Of a DNA stretch of 64,000 nt, positions 49,831-58,082 are shown piece after piece. Source of the stretch: DASXBA01 sp036406475. GTDB taxonomy: Bacteria; Actinomycetota; Thermoleophilia; Solirubrobacterales; Thermoleophilaceae. A program made the translations under genes and the position numbers. Below the pieces are notes generated by a model. It did no database searches, was not told the DNA's origin, and saw nothing but the letters and a program-made list of their open reading frames with translations. Numbering within the stretch: the first letter of the stretch is position 1; every line of letters starts with the position of its first letter. The stretch lies in NCBI GenBank assembly GCA_036406475.1, contig DASXBA010000007.1, forward strand, positions 16,870 to 80,869, read 5' to 3'.

Positions 49831-50355
49831 ATGATCGGTCTCCTCGACGCGGCCGCCGCCCAGGACGACGCTCTCGTCGCCCGACTGGCACGGCTCGTCA
49901 ACGATGTCTACACGGATGCGGAGGACGGGCTGTGGCGCGAAGGCGCTGCGCGTACCCAGCCGACGGAGATCGCCGAGTTCATCGAGGCGGGGCAGATCGC
50001 CGTCGCCAAGGCGGGCGGGGAGGTCGTCGGCGTCGTCCGGATCCAGACGCTCTCGGACACGACGGCCGAGTTCGGGATGCTCGCCGCGGAGCCCGAACAC
50101 CGGGGTATCGGTGTGGGTCGCGGCCTCATCGAGTTCGCCGAACGCCATGCGCGGGACGGTGGGTCTCGGACCATGCAGCTCGAGCTCCTCGTGCCACGCA
50201 GGTGGCGGCATCCGACCAAGGCGTTCCTCGACGACTGGTATCGCCGGATCGGCTACCGCGTGGTCCGCACCACGAGCCTGGACGACGCGTACCCGGAGCT
50301 GGCGCCACAGCTCGCCACCTCGTGTGACTTCGTGATCTACGAGAAGCCGCTCTAG
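49831..50355 (+). CDS. GNAT-family N-acetyltransferase
   Basis: 174 residues. The acetyl-CoA-binding motif A is present as GMLAAEPEHRGIGVGRGLIEFAERHA (the R/Q-x-x-G-x-G/A pattern is RGIGVG). Transfers an acetyl group to an amine, target unknown. The upstream 120 bases (49709-49830) contain a lower-GC part that may hold its promoter. Convergent with the FAD oxidoreductase gene with no gap between the stops. Confidence 0.88.
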   Translation: MIGLLDAAAAQDDALVARLARLVNDVYTDAEDGLWREGAARTQPTEIAEFIEAGQIAVAKAGGEVVGVVRIQTLSDTTAEFGMLAAEPEHRGIGVGRGLIEFAERHARDGGSRTMQLELLVPRRWRHPTKAFLDDWYRRIGYRVVRTTSLDDAYPELAPQLATSCDFVIYEKPL

Positions 50356-51699
50356 CTACAGAGGCGGGATGTTCTGGTTCCGGCGCAGCACGTTGCCCGG
50401 GTCGTAGCGGCTCTTGAGCGCCCGTAGGCGGTCGAACGCCTCCCCGCCGTACGCCGCCCGCACCCGCTCGAGCGGCTCGTCCGCCTGCATGTAGTTGGCG
50501 TATCCGCCGCTGACCGACGATGGCTCTATCGCGGCCGCGGTCTCGCGTGCCCAGGCGATGTATTCCTCGTCCAGCTCGGGGTCGAACCAGCTCGCCATCA
50601 CGCTGAGGTTGAAGGCCGCATCCCGATACCCGAGCGCCGCGCTGGTGGGGTCGACCTCCTTCGGGGCGCCGCGCAGAGACTCGATCAGGATCGCCCCCGG
50701 CGGACGGCCGAGCGCCCTCATGCGGCCGAGGAGCTCGTCGATCAGCTCGTCCGAGAGCTCGCGGACGAAGTGGCTCTTCCAGTAGTTGCGATCCACGCCG
50801 TAGCCCGGGTCGAAGACTCGCTGCTGGTCGAGGAAGGTGTGGGGGCGCACTCCGTCGCCCGTCATTCCCGACGCCGAGCGCAGCGCGCGGAGCTCCTCGG
50901 GGTCCTCCTCGGGGCCCGTGTAGCAGGGGGCCACGTCGAGCGTCGGCGTCAGGGACTCGTCGACCGAGAGCTGCGCCTGGCAGCTCAGGTCGTTGCCCGC
51001 GCGCGCATCCACGTCGCGGAAGGCGCGGAGGGCATCTCGGACGCCGTCGCCCGCGTATTCGAAGAGGCCGCCGGTCACCCGCTCGAGCGGGTGCAGGCGA
51101 AACCGCAGCCGCGTCGCGACGCCGAAGTTGCCGCCTCCGCCGCGGAGGGCCCAGAGAAGCTCGGGGTTCTCGTCGTCGCTCGCGCTGACCATGTCCCCTC
51201 CCGGGGTGACGAGCTCCGCGGCGAGGAGGTTGTCGCACGTGAGGCCGTACTGGGCGGTGAGGTGCCCGATCCCGCCGCCGAGGGCGAGGCCCGTGACGCC
51301 GGTCGACCCGACCACGCCGCCGGGCGTGACCAGGCCGTGCGCCTGGGTCGCGGCATCGAAGTCGAGCCATGTCGCCCCGCCCTCGGATGTGGCGAGACGC
51401 GCGTCGGGATCAACGGCGACGTTGCGCATCCGCGAGAGGTCGATCACCAGCCCGTCTTCGACCGCGCAGTGTCCCGCGGGATTGTGGCCTCCACCGCGCA
51501 CCGCGATCTCGAGTCCGTGCTCTTGACCGAACGCCAGCGCCACGGCCACATCCTCGGCGTCCACGCAGCGGGCGATGGCCGCCGGCCGCCGGTCGATCAA
51601 GAGGTTGAAGCAGAGGCGCGCTCGCTCGTACTCGCGGTCGGACGCCGTCAGCACGTCGCCGGACAACGAGTCCCGGAGCTGGGTGAAGCTCTCAGTCAT
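50356..51699 (-). CDS. FAD-dependent oxidoreductase of the berberine-bridge/PCMH family
   Basis: 447 residues. The PCMH FAD-binding motif is EIAVRGGGHNPAGH, whose His in GGGHN is the usual covalent FAD site. The second Cys of bi-covalent members is not present (GSTGVTGLALGGG where those have a Cys). GLTCDNLLAAELVTPGG and a C-terminal BBE tail (YANYMQADEPLERVRAAYGGEAFDRLRALK, as landmark) complete the fold. It oxidises sugars, alcohols or secondary metabolites with O2 (family). Confidence 0.92.
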   Translation of the reverse strand: MTESFTQLRDSLSGDVLTASDREYERARLCFNLLIDRRPAAIARCVDAEDVAVALAFGQEHGLEIAVRGGGHNPAGHCAVEDGLVIDLSRMRNVAVDPDARLATSEGGATWLDFDAATQAHGLVTPGGVVGSTGVTGLALGGGIGHLTAQYGLTCDNLLAAELVTPGGDMVSASDDENPELLWALRGGGGNFGVATRLRFRLHPLERVTGGLFEYAGDGVRDALRAFRDVDARAGNDLSCQAQLSVDESLTPTLDVAPCYTGPEEDPEELRALRSASGMTGDGVRPHTFLDQQRVFDPGYGVDRNYWKSHFVRELSDELIDELLGRMRALGRPPGAILIESLRGAPKEVDPTSAALGYRDAAFNLSVMASWFDPELDEEYIAWARETAAAIEPSSVSGGYANYMQADEPLERVRAAYGGEAFDRLRALKSRYDPGNVLRRNQNIPPL

Positions 51700-51727
51700 C
51701 GAAGCTGACAGTCAAGCACTCGCGCAG

Positions 51728-51777
51728 CGAACGTCCCGGAATGCCCCCTATAGCGCGTACTGCGGGACGTTCGATGC
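51728..51777 (+). repeat. Dispersed 50-bp hairpin element, copy B
   Basis: Perfect 11-bp arms CGAACGTCCCG/CGGGACGTTCG flank a CTATAG-containing centre, ending ATGC. This is the best copy of three (see 22941-22990 and 42965-43014). It is next to the terminator of the ribosomal cluster and 29 bases before the FAD oxidoreductase start. Confidence 0.75.
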
Positions 51778-51784
51778 GCCGCAC

Positions 51785-51817
51785 CTGAAAGAAAGGGCCC
51801 CGTCCCCTTTCTTTCAG
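51785..51817 (-). terminator. Intrinsic terminator after rplQ (end of ribosomal cluster)
   Basis: A perfect 13-bp stem CTGAAAGAAAGGG / CCCTTTCTTTCAG (7-base loop) begins 2 bases after the rplQ stop. The stem includes the T-rich stretch on the RNA's descending side. The strongest terminator in the window. Confidence 0.85.
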
Positions 51818-51819
51818 GG

Positions 51820-52173
51820 TCAGACCAGCTCTAGGAAGACCATCTCCGTCGAGTCCGACTTCCGCGGCCCCAGCTTCAGGATCCGCGTGTAGCCGCCCTC
51901 CCGTTCGGAGTAGCGCGGCGCGATCTCCTCGAACAGCTTGTAGACCACGAATTTGTCCTGACCCAGCCGCGCCATCGCCTGCCGGCGCGAATGGTGGTCG
52001 CCCTTCTTCGCCAGCGTGATCAGCTTCTCCAGCTCGGGCTTGACCGCCTTGGCCTTCGCCTCCGTCGTCTGGATCCGCTCGTGGTCGATCACCTCACGGC
52101 AGAGGTTGGAAAACAGCGCCTTGCGGTGGGACGCGCTGCGAGACAGCTTCCCCTTTTGCCGCCGGTGCCTCAT
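51820..52173 (-). CDS. rplQ: 50S ribosomal protein L17
   Basis: 117 residues. Binds 23S rRNA near the exit-tunnel side. The N-terminus MRHRRQKGKLSRSASHRKAL is diagnostic. It lies 4 bases after rpoA and just before the strong terminator, so it is the last gene of the spc-alpha operon. Length is normal for the compact L17 form. Confidence 0.98.
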   Translation of the reverse strand: MRHRRQKGKLSRSASHRKALFSNLCREVIDHERIQTTEAKAKAVKPELEKLITLAKKGDHHSRRQAMARLGQDKFVVYKLFEEIAPRYSEREGGYTRILKLGPRKSDSTEMVFLELV

Positions 52174-52177
52174 GGCG

Positions 52178-53155
52178 TCAGCCGGCGCGCAGCGCCAAGC
52201 CCCGAGCGTCCAGCGTCTCCTTGACCTCCTCGATCGACTTGCGACCGAAGTTGGGGATCGCGTTCAGCTCGGACTCGCTCTTCTGGACGAGGTCGCCCAC
52301 GGTCTGCACGCCCGCCCTCTTGAGGCAGTTGTACGAGCGGACGCCCAGCTCGAGCTCCTCGATCAGGATGTCGTCCATCCCGCCGGCGCCGGGGACGCCG
52401 CCGCCGTCGGCACCGAGCCCGGCGTCGGCGCCGGCGACCAGCGCCGCGCCCTGGTCGCGCAGGGCCTCGACGCGGTCGACGTCCGTGAAGATCGCCAGGT
52501 ACTTGATCAGGATCTCCGCGGCCTCGCGGAGCGCGGCCTGGGGATCGATCGAGCCGTCGGTCTCGATGTCGAGCGTGAGCTTGTCGTAGTCGGTCCGCTG
52601 TCCGACGCGGGCCTGGTCGACCTCGTACGCCACGCGCTTGACCGGCGAGAAGATCGAGTCGATCGGGATCACGCCGATCGGCTGGTCCGGAGTCTTGTTC
52701 TCCTCAGCCGGGGAGTAGCCGCGGCCGTGGCCGATCGTCAGGTAGATCTCGAGCTTCGTCTTCTTCTCGAGCGTCGCGATGTGGGCGTCGGGGTTGAGGA
52801 TCTCCACACCCGAGGGGAGGTCGATGTCACCTGCGGTGACCTCGCCCGGACCGGTGACCACGAGCGGCGCCTCGATCTCGGCCGCGTCGGAGTGCATCCG
52901 GCAGACGACCTCCTTGAGGTTGAGGACGATGTCCGTCACGTCCTCCTTCACGCCCGGGATCGTGGAGAACTCGTGGGCCACGCCCTCGATCCGCACGCTC
53001 GTCACCGCCGCGCCGGCCAGCGAGCTCAAAAGCACCCGCCGCAGCGAGTTGCCGAACGTGTAGCCGAAGCCGCGGTCGAGCGGCTCGATCGTGAACGAGC
53101 CGCGGTTGTCCTCCACCTTCTCGGCGGAGATCTGGGGAGTCTGGAATTCAATCAT
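52178..53155 (-). CDS. rpoA: DNA-directed RNA polymerase subunit alpha
   Basis: 325 residues from the ATG at 53155; an open extension upstream is not used. The N-terminal domain assembles the polymerase (SMIEFQTPQI, FGYTFGNSLRRVLLSSLAGAAV as landmarks). The alpha-CTD at about 250-325 (IEELELGVRSYNCLKRAGVQTVGDL, then NFGRKSIEEVKE) binds upstream DNA and activators. Lies between rpsD and rplQ in the standard order. Confidence 0.98.
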   Translation of the reverse strand: MIEFQTPQISAEKVEDNRGSFTIEPLDRGFGYTFGNSLRRVLLSSLAGAAVTSVRIEGVAHEFSTIPGVKEDVTDIVLNLKEVVCRMHSDAAEIEAPLVVTGPGEVTAGDIDLPSGVEILNPDAHIATLEKKTKLEIYLTIGHGRGYSPAEENKTPDQPIGVIPIDSIFSPVKRVAYEVDQARVGQRTDYDKLTLDIETDGSIDPQAALREAAEILIKYLAIFTDVDRVEALRDQGAALVAGADAGLGADGGGVPGAGGMDDILIEELELGVRSYNCLKRAGVQTVGDLVQKSESELNAIPNFGRKSIEEVKETLDARGLALRAG

Positions 53156-53219
53156 TGAGGGTGCTTCCTGCCTTCTCGCGCGCCCCTTTGCTCGCACGGG
53201 GGCGTCGCGGGTCTCGGGG

Positions 53220-53840
53220 TTACTTCGAGTAGAGCTCGACGATCAGCTGCTCCTGTACCGGCGTCGCGATCTCCTGCCGCTCCGGGAGCCGGAGAACTTT
53301 GGCGGTGAGTCCGTCGTGGTCGGCCTGAAGCCAGGCCGGAACCGCCGAAGTCAGCTCGGTGGCATCCCGGATGGCCGCCTCGGCGCTGGAGCCGGCCTTC
53401 AGGGTGATCACGTCGTCGGGGCGCAGCTGATACGAGGGTATGTCGACCCGCCGGCCGTTGATCGTCCAGTGGCCGTGGCGGATGAACTGGCGCGCCTGCC
53501 TGCGCGAGCCCGCGAAGCCGAGCCGGACGAGGGCGTTGTCGAATCGGGTCTCGAGCAGCCGGAGCAGGTTCTCGCCGGTCACGCCGGCCTGTCCGGAGGC
53601 CTTGGCGTAGTAGTTGCGGAACTGCTTCTCGAGCACGCCGTAGTAGCGCTTGGCCTTCTGCTTCTCGCGCAGCTGAAGTCGGTACTCCGAGTGACGCGAG
53701 CGGCCCCGGCCGTGGTCGCCCGGCGGGTAGTTGCGCCGCTCGATCGCGCACTTGTCGGTGAGGCAGCGCTCGCCCTTGAGGAACAGCTTCTGCCCCTCGC
53801 GGCGGCACTGCTTGCACGCGGGTCCGGTAACGCGAGCCAT
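53220..53840 (-). CDS. rpsD: 30S ribosomal protein S4 (zinc-binding C+ form)
   Basis: 206 residues. Binds 16S rRNA early in assembly. Four cysteines near the N-terminus (C9, C12, C26, C31; CKQC and CLTDKC) identify the zinc-binding form. The S4 RNA-binding domain is at LETRFDNALVRLGFAGSRRQARQFIRHGHW (landmark). It follows rpsK by 2 bases and precedes rpoA by 64. Confidence 0.98.
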   Translation of the reverse strand: MARVTGPACKQCRREGQKLFLKGERCLTDKCAIERRNYPPGDHGRGRSRHSEYRLQLREKQKAKRYYGVLEKQFRNYYAKASGQAGVTGENLLRLLETRFDNALVRLGFAGSRRQARQFIRHGHWTINGRRVDIPSYQLRPDDVITLKAGSSAEAAIRDATELTSAVPAWLQADHDGLTAKVLRLPERQEIATPVQEQLIVELYSK

Positions 53841-53842
53841 GG

Positions 53843-54241
53843 CTAGACCCTCCGCCGCTTCCGAGGGCGGCAGCCGTTGTGCGCCTGCGGGGTCACGTCC
53901 TTGATCGAGGTGACCTCGAGGCCTGCGGCCTGGAGCGAGCGGATCGCCGTCTCGCGCCCGGAGCCCGGGCCCTTCACGAAGACCTCGACCTTCTGGAGAC
54001 CCTGCTCCATGCCCTTCTTGGCGGCCGCGTCCGCGGTCACCTGAGCGGCGAACGGGGTCGACTTGCGGGAGCCCTTGAAGCCGGCGCCGCCGGCGGACTC
54101 CCAGGCGATCACGTTGCCCTCCCTGTCGGTGAGGGACACGATCGTGTTGTTGAAGCTCGTCTTGATGTGGGCCTGGCCGAAGGGGACGTTCTTCCGCACC
54201 CGCCGGCGCCCGCGGGGGCGGCCCGGTCGCTGTGGGGGCAT
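53843..54241 (-). CDS. rpsK: 30S ribosomal protein S11
   Basis: 132 residues. Part of the platform that touches the mRNA in the E site. NNTIVSLTDREGNVIAWESAGG and VKGPGSGRETAIRSLQAAGLEV are diagnostic. The start overlaps the rpsM stop by one base. The basic end CRPRKRRRV is normal. Confidence 0.98.
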   Translation of the reverse strand: MPPQRPGRPRGRRRVRKNVPFGQAHIKTSFNNTIVSLTDREGNVIAWESAGGAGFKGSRKSTPFAAQVTADAAAKKGMEQGLQKVEVFVKGPGSGRETAIRSLQAAGLEVTSIKDVTPQAHNGCRPRKRRRV

Positions 54242-54630
54242 TAGTGCTTACGCACCTTCTTCTTGCCGCCGCCCGAGACCTGGGAGCCGCGCGGACCCTT
54301 GCGCGAGCGCGCGTTGGTCTTGGTGCGCTGGCCGTTGACCGGCAGGCCGCGGCGGTGGCGAAGACCGCGGTAGGCGCCGATCTCCATCAGCCGCTTGACG
54401 TTCTGCGAACGCTCGCGGCGCAGGTCGCCCTCCACGGTGAGGTCCTGGTCGATCGCCTCGCGCAGCTTCAGCACCTCGTCGTCGGTGAGGTCCTTAACGG
54501 GCGTGTCCGGAGAGACGCCGGCCTTCTTCAGGATCTCGTTCGACTTGGAACGCCCGATCCCGTAGATGTATGTGAGACCGATCTCGGTCCTCTTGTTGAG
54601 CGGAATATTCACTCCGGCGATACGCGCCAA
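54241..54630 (-). CDS. rpsM: 30S ribosomal protein S13
   Basis: 129 residues. Head protein that contacts L5 and the P-site tRNA. MARIAGVNIPLNKRTEIGLTYIYGIGRSKS-type start and the RGLRHRRGLPVNGQRTKTNAR block are diagnostic (landmarks). Lies 1 base after rpmJ. Confidence 0.98.
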   Translation of the reverse strand: MARIAGVNIPLNKRTEIGLTYIYGIGRSKSNEILKKAGVSPDTPVKDLTDDEVLKLREAIDQDLTVEGDLRRERSQNVKRLMEIGAYRGLRHRRGLPVNGQRTKTNARSRKGPRGSQVSGGGKKKVRKH

Positions 54631-54631
54631 A

Positions 54632-54745
54632 TCAGCCTTGCCTTTGCTTGTGACGGGGGTTCGAGCAGATCACGAGGACCGCGCCTCCGCGGCGGATCAC
54701 CTTGCACTTCTCGCACATGGGCTTGACCGAGGCTCGGACCTTCAT
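54632..54745 (-). CDS. rpmJ: 50S ribosomal protein L36 (zinc-binding)
   Basis: 37 residues. MKVRASVKPMCEKC begins the protein, and C11, C14, C27 and H32 form the zinc site. The ATG at 54745 is chosen over the longer open frame. It follows map by 81 bases with no infA between them. Confidence 0.97.
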   Translation of the reverse strand: MKVRASVKPMCEKCKVIRRGGAVLVICSNPRHKQRQG

Positions 54746-54826
54746 AGCTCCGTGGTGGGACGACCTATAGACAGAAGCGGCGCAGAGCCCAGGAGACGGC
54801 TGAGCGCCGACCGATAAGAGTAGCAA

Positions 54827-55627
54827 TCAGGCTCCGGAAGCGGCCTTGGCGCGCTTGCCCGCGGCCTCCGGCTCGTCCAGGTGCCAGGGGGTGAGGATCC
54901 GCGGCCCCTCTGCGGTGATCGCCACGGTGTGCTCGAAGTGGGCCGTGAGCGATCCGTCGCGCGAGTAGACGGCCCAGTTGTCGTCCCCCATCCGGACCTG
55001 GTGGTCGCCGGCGTTGACCATCGGCTCGACCGCCAGGACCATCCCCTCGGTGAGCTCGGGGCCCGTTCCGGGGTCGCCAAAGTTCGGAATTTGCGGATCT
55101 TCGTGCATGTCGCGGCCGATTCCGTGACCCACGAGCGAGCGGATGATCGAGAAGCCGTCGCCCTCGACCCGCTTCTGCACCGCGTAGGAGACGTCGCCGA
55201 GGCGGTTGCCGGAGCGGCACTGCTCGACCGCGTCGAAGAGCGCGGCCTTGGTGGATGCGAGCAGGCGGCGCGCGACCGGCGTGACCGGCCCGATCGGCAG
55301 CGTCACCGCGGCGTCCGCCACCCAGCCGTTCAGCTCCACGCCGATGTCGACGGAGAGGATGTCCCCGCGCTCGAGCCGGTAGGAGCCGGGGATCCCGTGC
55401 ACCACCATCGAGTTGGGCGAGGCGCAGATCGAGCCCGGAAAGCCGCGGTAGCCCTTGAACACCGGCCACGCGTCCTGTGAGCGGATGAACTTCTCGGCGG
55501 CGGCATCGAGCTCTCCGGTGGTCACGCCCGGCCGGGCCTTGCTCTTCATGAGCTGGTGGCAGCGGGCGAGGATCCGCCCGGCGGCGGCCATCTTCTCGAT
55601 CTCCTCTGGGGTCTTGGTGATGATCAT
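54827..55627 (-). CDS. map: Methionine aminopeptidase, type I
   Basis: 266 residues. Removes the initiator Met from nascent proteins. The substrate His is H77 (VVHGIP), metal ligands are D94 (SVDIG), D105 (ADAAV), the His in HGIGRDMHE and the Glu in VLAVEPMV; the last Glu is in VAITAEGPRIL. All five metal ligands are thus present. It has no N-terminal extension with zinc fingers. It is 12 bases downstream of adk. Confidence 0.97.
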   Translation of the reverse strand: MIITKTPEEIEKMAAAGRILARCHQLMKSKARPGVTTGELDAAAEKFIRSQDAWPVFKGYRGFPGSICASPNSMVVHGIPGSYRLERGDILSVDIGVELNGWVADAAVTLPIGPVTPVARRLLASTKAALFDAVEQCRSGNRLGDVSYAVQKRVEGDGFSIIRSLVGHGIGRDMHEDPQIPNFGDPGTGPELTEGMVLAVEPMVNAGDHQVRMGDDNWAVYSRDGSLTAHFEHTVAITAEGPRILTPWHLDEPEAAGKRAKAASGA

Positions 55628-55639
55628 CGGGTCGGCGGC

Positions 55640-56314
55640 CTAGAGCTCAGCCTCAAGCCTAAGGGTCGCGAGCGTCGCGCGGATGTGGTCGTGCACCTCG
55701 TCGGGCGAGCGGGACCCGTCGGAGCGGCGCAGGAGGCCTTTGTCCTCGTACCACTCGATCAACGGCTCGGTCTGCTCGTGGTACACGTCCAGGCGTTTCT
55801 CGATCGTCTCCGGCTTGTCGTCGTCCCGCTGAATGAGCCGCGAGCCGTCCTGGTCGCAGACCCCCTCGTTCTTCGGCGGGTCGAACTCGACGTGGTAGAC
55901 GTGGCCGTTCTTGACGCAGATGCGCCTGCCCGAGAGCCGCCGGATGACCTCCTCGTCCGGGGCGTCGATGAGCAGGGCGGCAGTCAGCTCGCGGTCGCGC
56001 CTGTCGAGAGCGTCGCGGAGGGTCTCCGCCTGCGGGACGGTCCGCGGGAAGCCGTCGAGGAGGAAGCCGTCCGCCGCCTCCGGGGAGTCGACCCGCTCCA
56101 TGATCACGCGGCAGATGAGCTCGTCGGGCACGAGGTCGCCGCGGTCCATGTACTCCTTCGCCTCCCGCCCGACCTCGGTCAGCTCCTTGACGGCCGCGCG
56201 GAGGATGTCGCCCGTCGCGTAGTAGGGCAGGTCGAAGTCCTCGACCAGCCGCTCCGCCTGGGTGCCCTTTCCGGCTCCGGGGGGCCCCATCAGGATCAGG
56301 TTGAGAGCGCTCAC
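55640..56314 (-). CDS. adk: Adenylate kinase
   Basis: 224 residues. Transfers phosphate between ATP and AMP. The P-loop GPPGAGKGTQ (residues 10-19) and FLLDGFPRT are standard. The LID has RRICVKNGHVYH and GVCDQDG. Gram-positive zinc LIDs have four Cys-type ligands (CxxC and CxxC/D); here two Cys remain and the partner positions are Asn and Asp, so zinc binding is in doubt. The gene comes 33 bases after an inserted membrane-protein gene. Confidence 0.97.
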   Translation of the reverse strand: MSALNLILMGPPGAGKGTQAERLVEDFDLPYYATGDILRAAVKELTEVGREAKEYMDRGDLVPDELICRVIMERVDSPEAADGFLLDGFPRTVPQAETLRDALDRRDRELTAALLIDAPDEEVIRRLSGRRICVKNGHVYHVEFDPPKNEGVCDQDGSRLIQRDDDKPETIEKRLDVYHEQTEPLIEWYEDKGLLRRSDGSRSPDEVHDHIRATLATLRLEAEL

Positions 56315-56347
56315 CGAGAGGGCAAGGCTACCGACTAAGCCGCGGAG

Positions 56348-58036
56348 CTACCCGCGGACGAGAACCGCCCAGCGGCCGCGCTCGTCGACGCCGGAGCGAG
56401 CGACGGTCCAGCCGCCGCCCGGGCGCCGGATGAAGCTCGCCACCGGCTTTGAGGCGGCCAGGCTGGGGTTGGCGTAGAAGACGCCGGCACCGGCGCGATC
56501 GAGCGCCCGGGCGAGCCCCACCCTGCCCAGCTGGGGCGCGATCGCCCCCTGGTAGTCGACCACCCGGCAGGGCCGGTTGGGAGCGACGTAGAAGCAGACG
56601 TCATCGCCGAAGGCGAGGCGCGCCAGCGCCACCGGGCGGCCGGCCTCGATCCGGTCGGAGACCGGTCGCAGGCGGTGGTAGGCGTCCGCCAGCGGGGTGG
56701 CCTGGGACTTGAAGTGGACGGGCAGGAAGACGAGCAGCAGAAGCGGGATCAGCAGCGCCGCCAGATCGCCCGCGCGCTCGACCCGGTGGCGGCGGAGGAG
56801 AGCGGCAAGAGCGAGGCCCGCCGCCAGCATCACCCCGATCGTGAGCCCGAAGATGAAGGACGGCCGCGGGCGGACGAAGAACGTGCCGACGATGAGCGAT
56901 CCCGCGGCGCCGGCCCCGACCGCAAGCCAGGCCAGGCGCTGCCGGCGGAGCTCCGGGAGCCAGCCGGCGCGGTCGAGCCAGAGGGCGCGGCCGCCGAAGA
57001 CGAGGAGCGTCAGGAGGACCAGCCCCAGGACGCCCGCGTAGGGCCTCCCGAGGTTGATCGGCGCGAAGTCCGGCGTGGTGTGGTCCGCGACGCCGTAGAA
57101 GAGCCCGAGCTGGAGCCCGTTGGGCACGAGCCGGCCGTGCCACGCCGTGAAGGCGGCCATGGCCTTGGGGTTGTCGGACCAGGCGGCGAGGAAGGTCGGA
57201 TGCTCCTGGCCGAAGGTCTGCTGCATCAGCGCCCGGCACTGGAGGAAGGGGTTGAGCCTTACCTCGGAGTGGCGCTGCTCGTAGTTGAGCGCGAAGTGCT
57301 GGCACAGCGCGGTCTGCTGCCGGCCCTCGAGGCTGTCGCGCAGGGCCCCGTCCTTCTCGACACCGCGGCTGTACATCGCCAGGCTGAAGAGGAGGACCGC
57401 CGCGAGCGGCACCGCCAGCGCCGCGACCGGGCCGCGCCTCCCGCGGGTCACGAGGATCAGGCCCGCGCCCAGGAGCACCGCGACGAAGCCGAATTCGTTC
57501 CGGACGAGCAGCGTGGCGAGGACGATCAGCGCGAACGCCCAGCCGCGCCGCCAGGGGCCGGGCTCGTCGCTGAGCAGGAGCGCCACGGCGAGCGGGAAGG
57601 CCGGTGCGAACAGGTGCACCTCGTAGAGGGCGTCGAAGTTGATCGGCAGGACGGCCCACCAGCAGGCAACGAGCAACGCCGGCCCGGCCGGCAGGAGACG
57701 CCGGGCGAGGGCGAGCAGCAGCAGCGCCACGCCGAGCGCGATCAGGGCCCGGTGCAGGTTCTCCGCGGTGACCGCGTCGCCGCCCACGAGCTTGCGGGTG
57801 GTCCCGTAGAAGACGTCGTAGAGCGGCGACCAGGCGAGGTCGACCTTGCCGTGGGCCGACCAGAGGACGGAGTCCTGGAAGTAGCGCGAGCCGTCGCCCG
57901 GCGTCAGGTCGTTGCGCCAGACGCCCCACATGGCCCGCGACTGGACGAGCGCGAGGACCGGATATGCGAACCATGCCCTTGCGGGCAGCCCGACGATTAC
58001 GTCCGCGGACCGTCCCGGCCCGCGGTCTGATCGCAA
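56348..58036 (-). CDS. Large polytopic membrane protein, glycosyltransferase-C/ArnT-like
   Basis: 562 residues, start taken at TTG 58036 (alternatives exist further in). About ten to twelve hydrophobic helices alternate with polar loops; an early DLTPGDGSRYF matches the loop with an acidic residue in GT-C enzymes (GT39/ArnT/PMT type), and an outside domain of about 120 residues follows LPVHFKSQA. If so, it moves a sugar from a lipid carrier to a cell-surface target. It is located inside the spc operon between secY and adk, which is unusual. Function inferred from topology, not from a secure family match. Confidence 0.6.
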   Translation of the reverse strand: MRSDRGPGRSADVIVGLPARAWFAYPVLALVQSRAMWGVWRNDLTPGDGSRYFQDSVLWSAHGKVDLAWSPLYDVFYGTTRKLVGGDAVTAENLHRALIALGVALLLLALARRLLPAGPALLVACWWAVLPINFDALYEVHLFAPAFPLAVALLLSDEPGPWRRGWAFALIVLATLLVRNEFGFVAVLLGAGLILVTRGRRGPVAALAVPLAAVLLFSLAMYSRGVEKDGALRDSLEGRQQTALCQHFALNYEQRHSEVRLNPFLQCRALMQQTFGQEHPTFLAAWSDNPKAMAAFTAWHGRLVPNGLQLGLFYGVADHTTPDFAPINLGRPYAGVLGLVLLTLLVFGGRALWLDRAGWLPELRRQRLAWLAVGAGAAGSLIVGTFFVRPRPSFIFGLTIGVMLAAGLALAALLRRHRVERAGDLAALLIPLLLLVFLPVHFKSQATPLADAYHRLRPVSDRIEAGRPVALARLAFGDDVCFYVAPNRPCRVVDYQGAIAPQLGRVGLARALDRAGAGVFYANPSLAASKPVASFIRRPGGGWTVARSGVDERGRWAVLVRG

Positions 58037-58065
58037 CCTGGGCCTCCGGCCTCGCGTGACCGTAA

Positions 58066-58082
58066 ATCCGGCTACGCCGGAT
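58066..58082 (-). terminator. Hairpin directly after secY
   Basis: ATCCGGC-GTA-GCCGGAT (7-bp stem, 3-base loop) begins right at the end of the secY stop codon, and a short T-run (TTTA) follows. It may be a terminator or a partial attenuator that separates secY from the membrane-protein gene. Confidence 0.5.
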
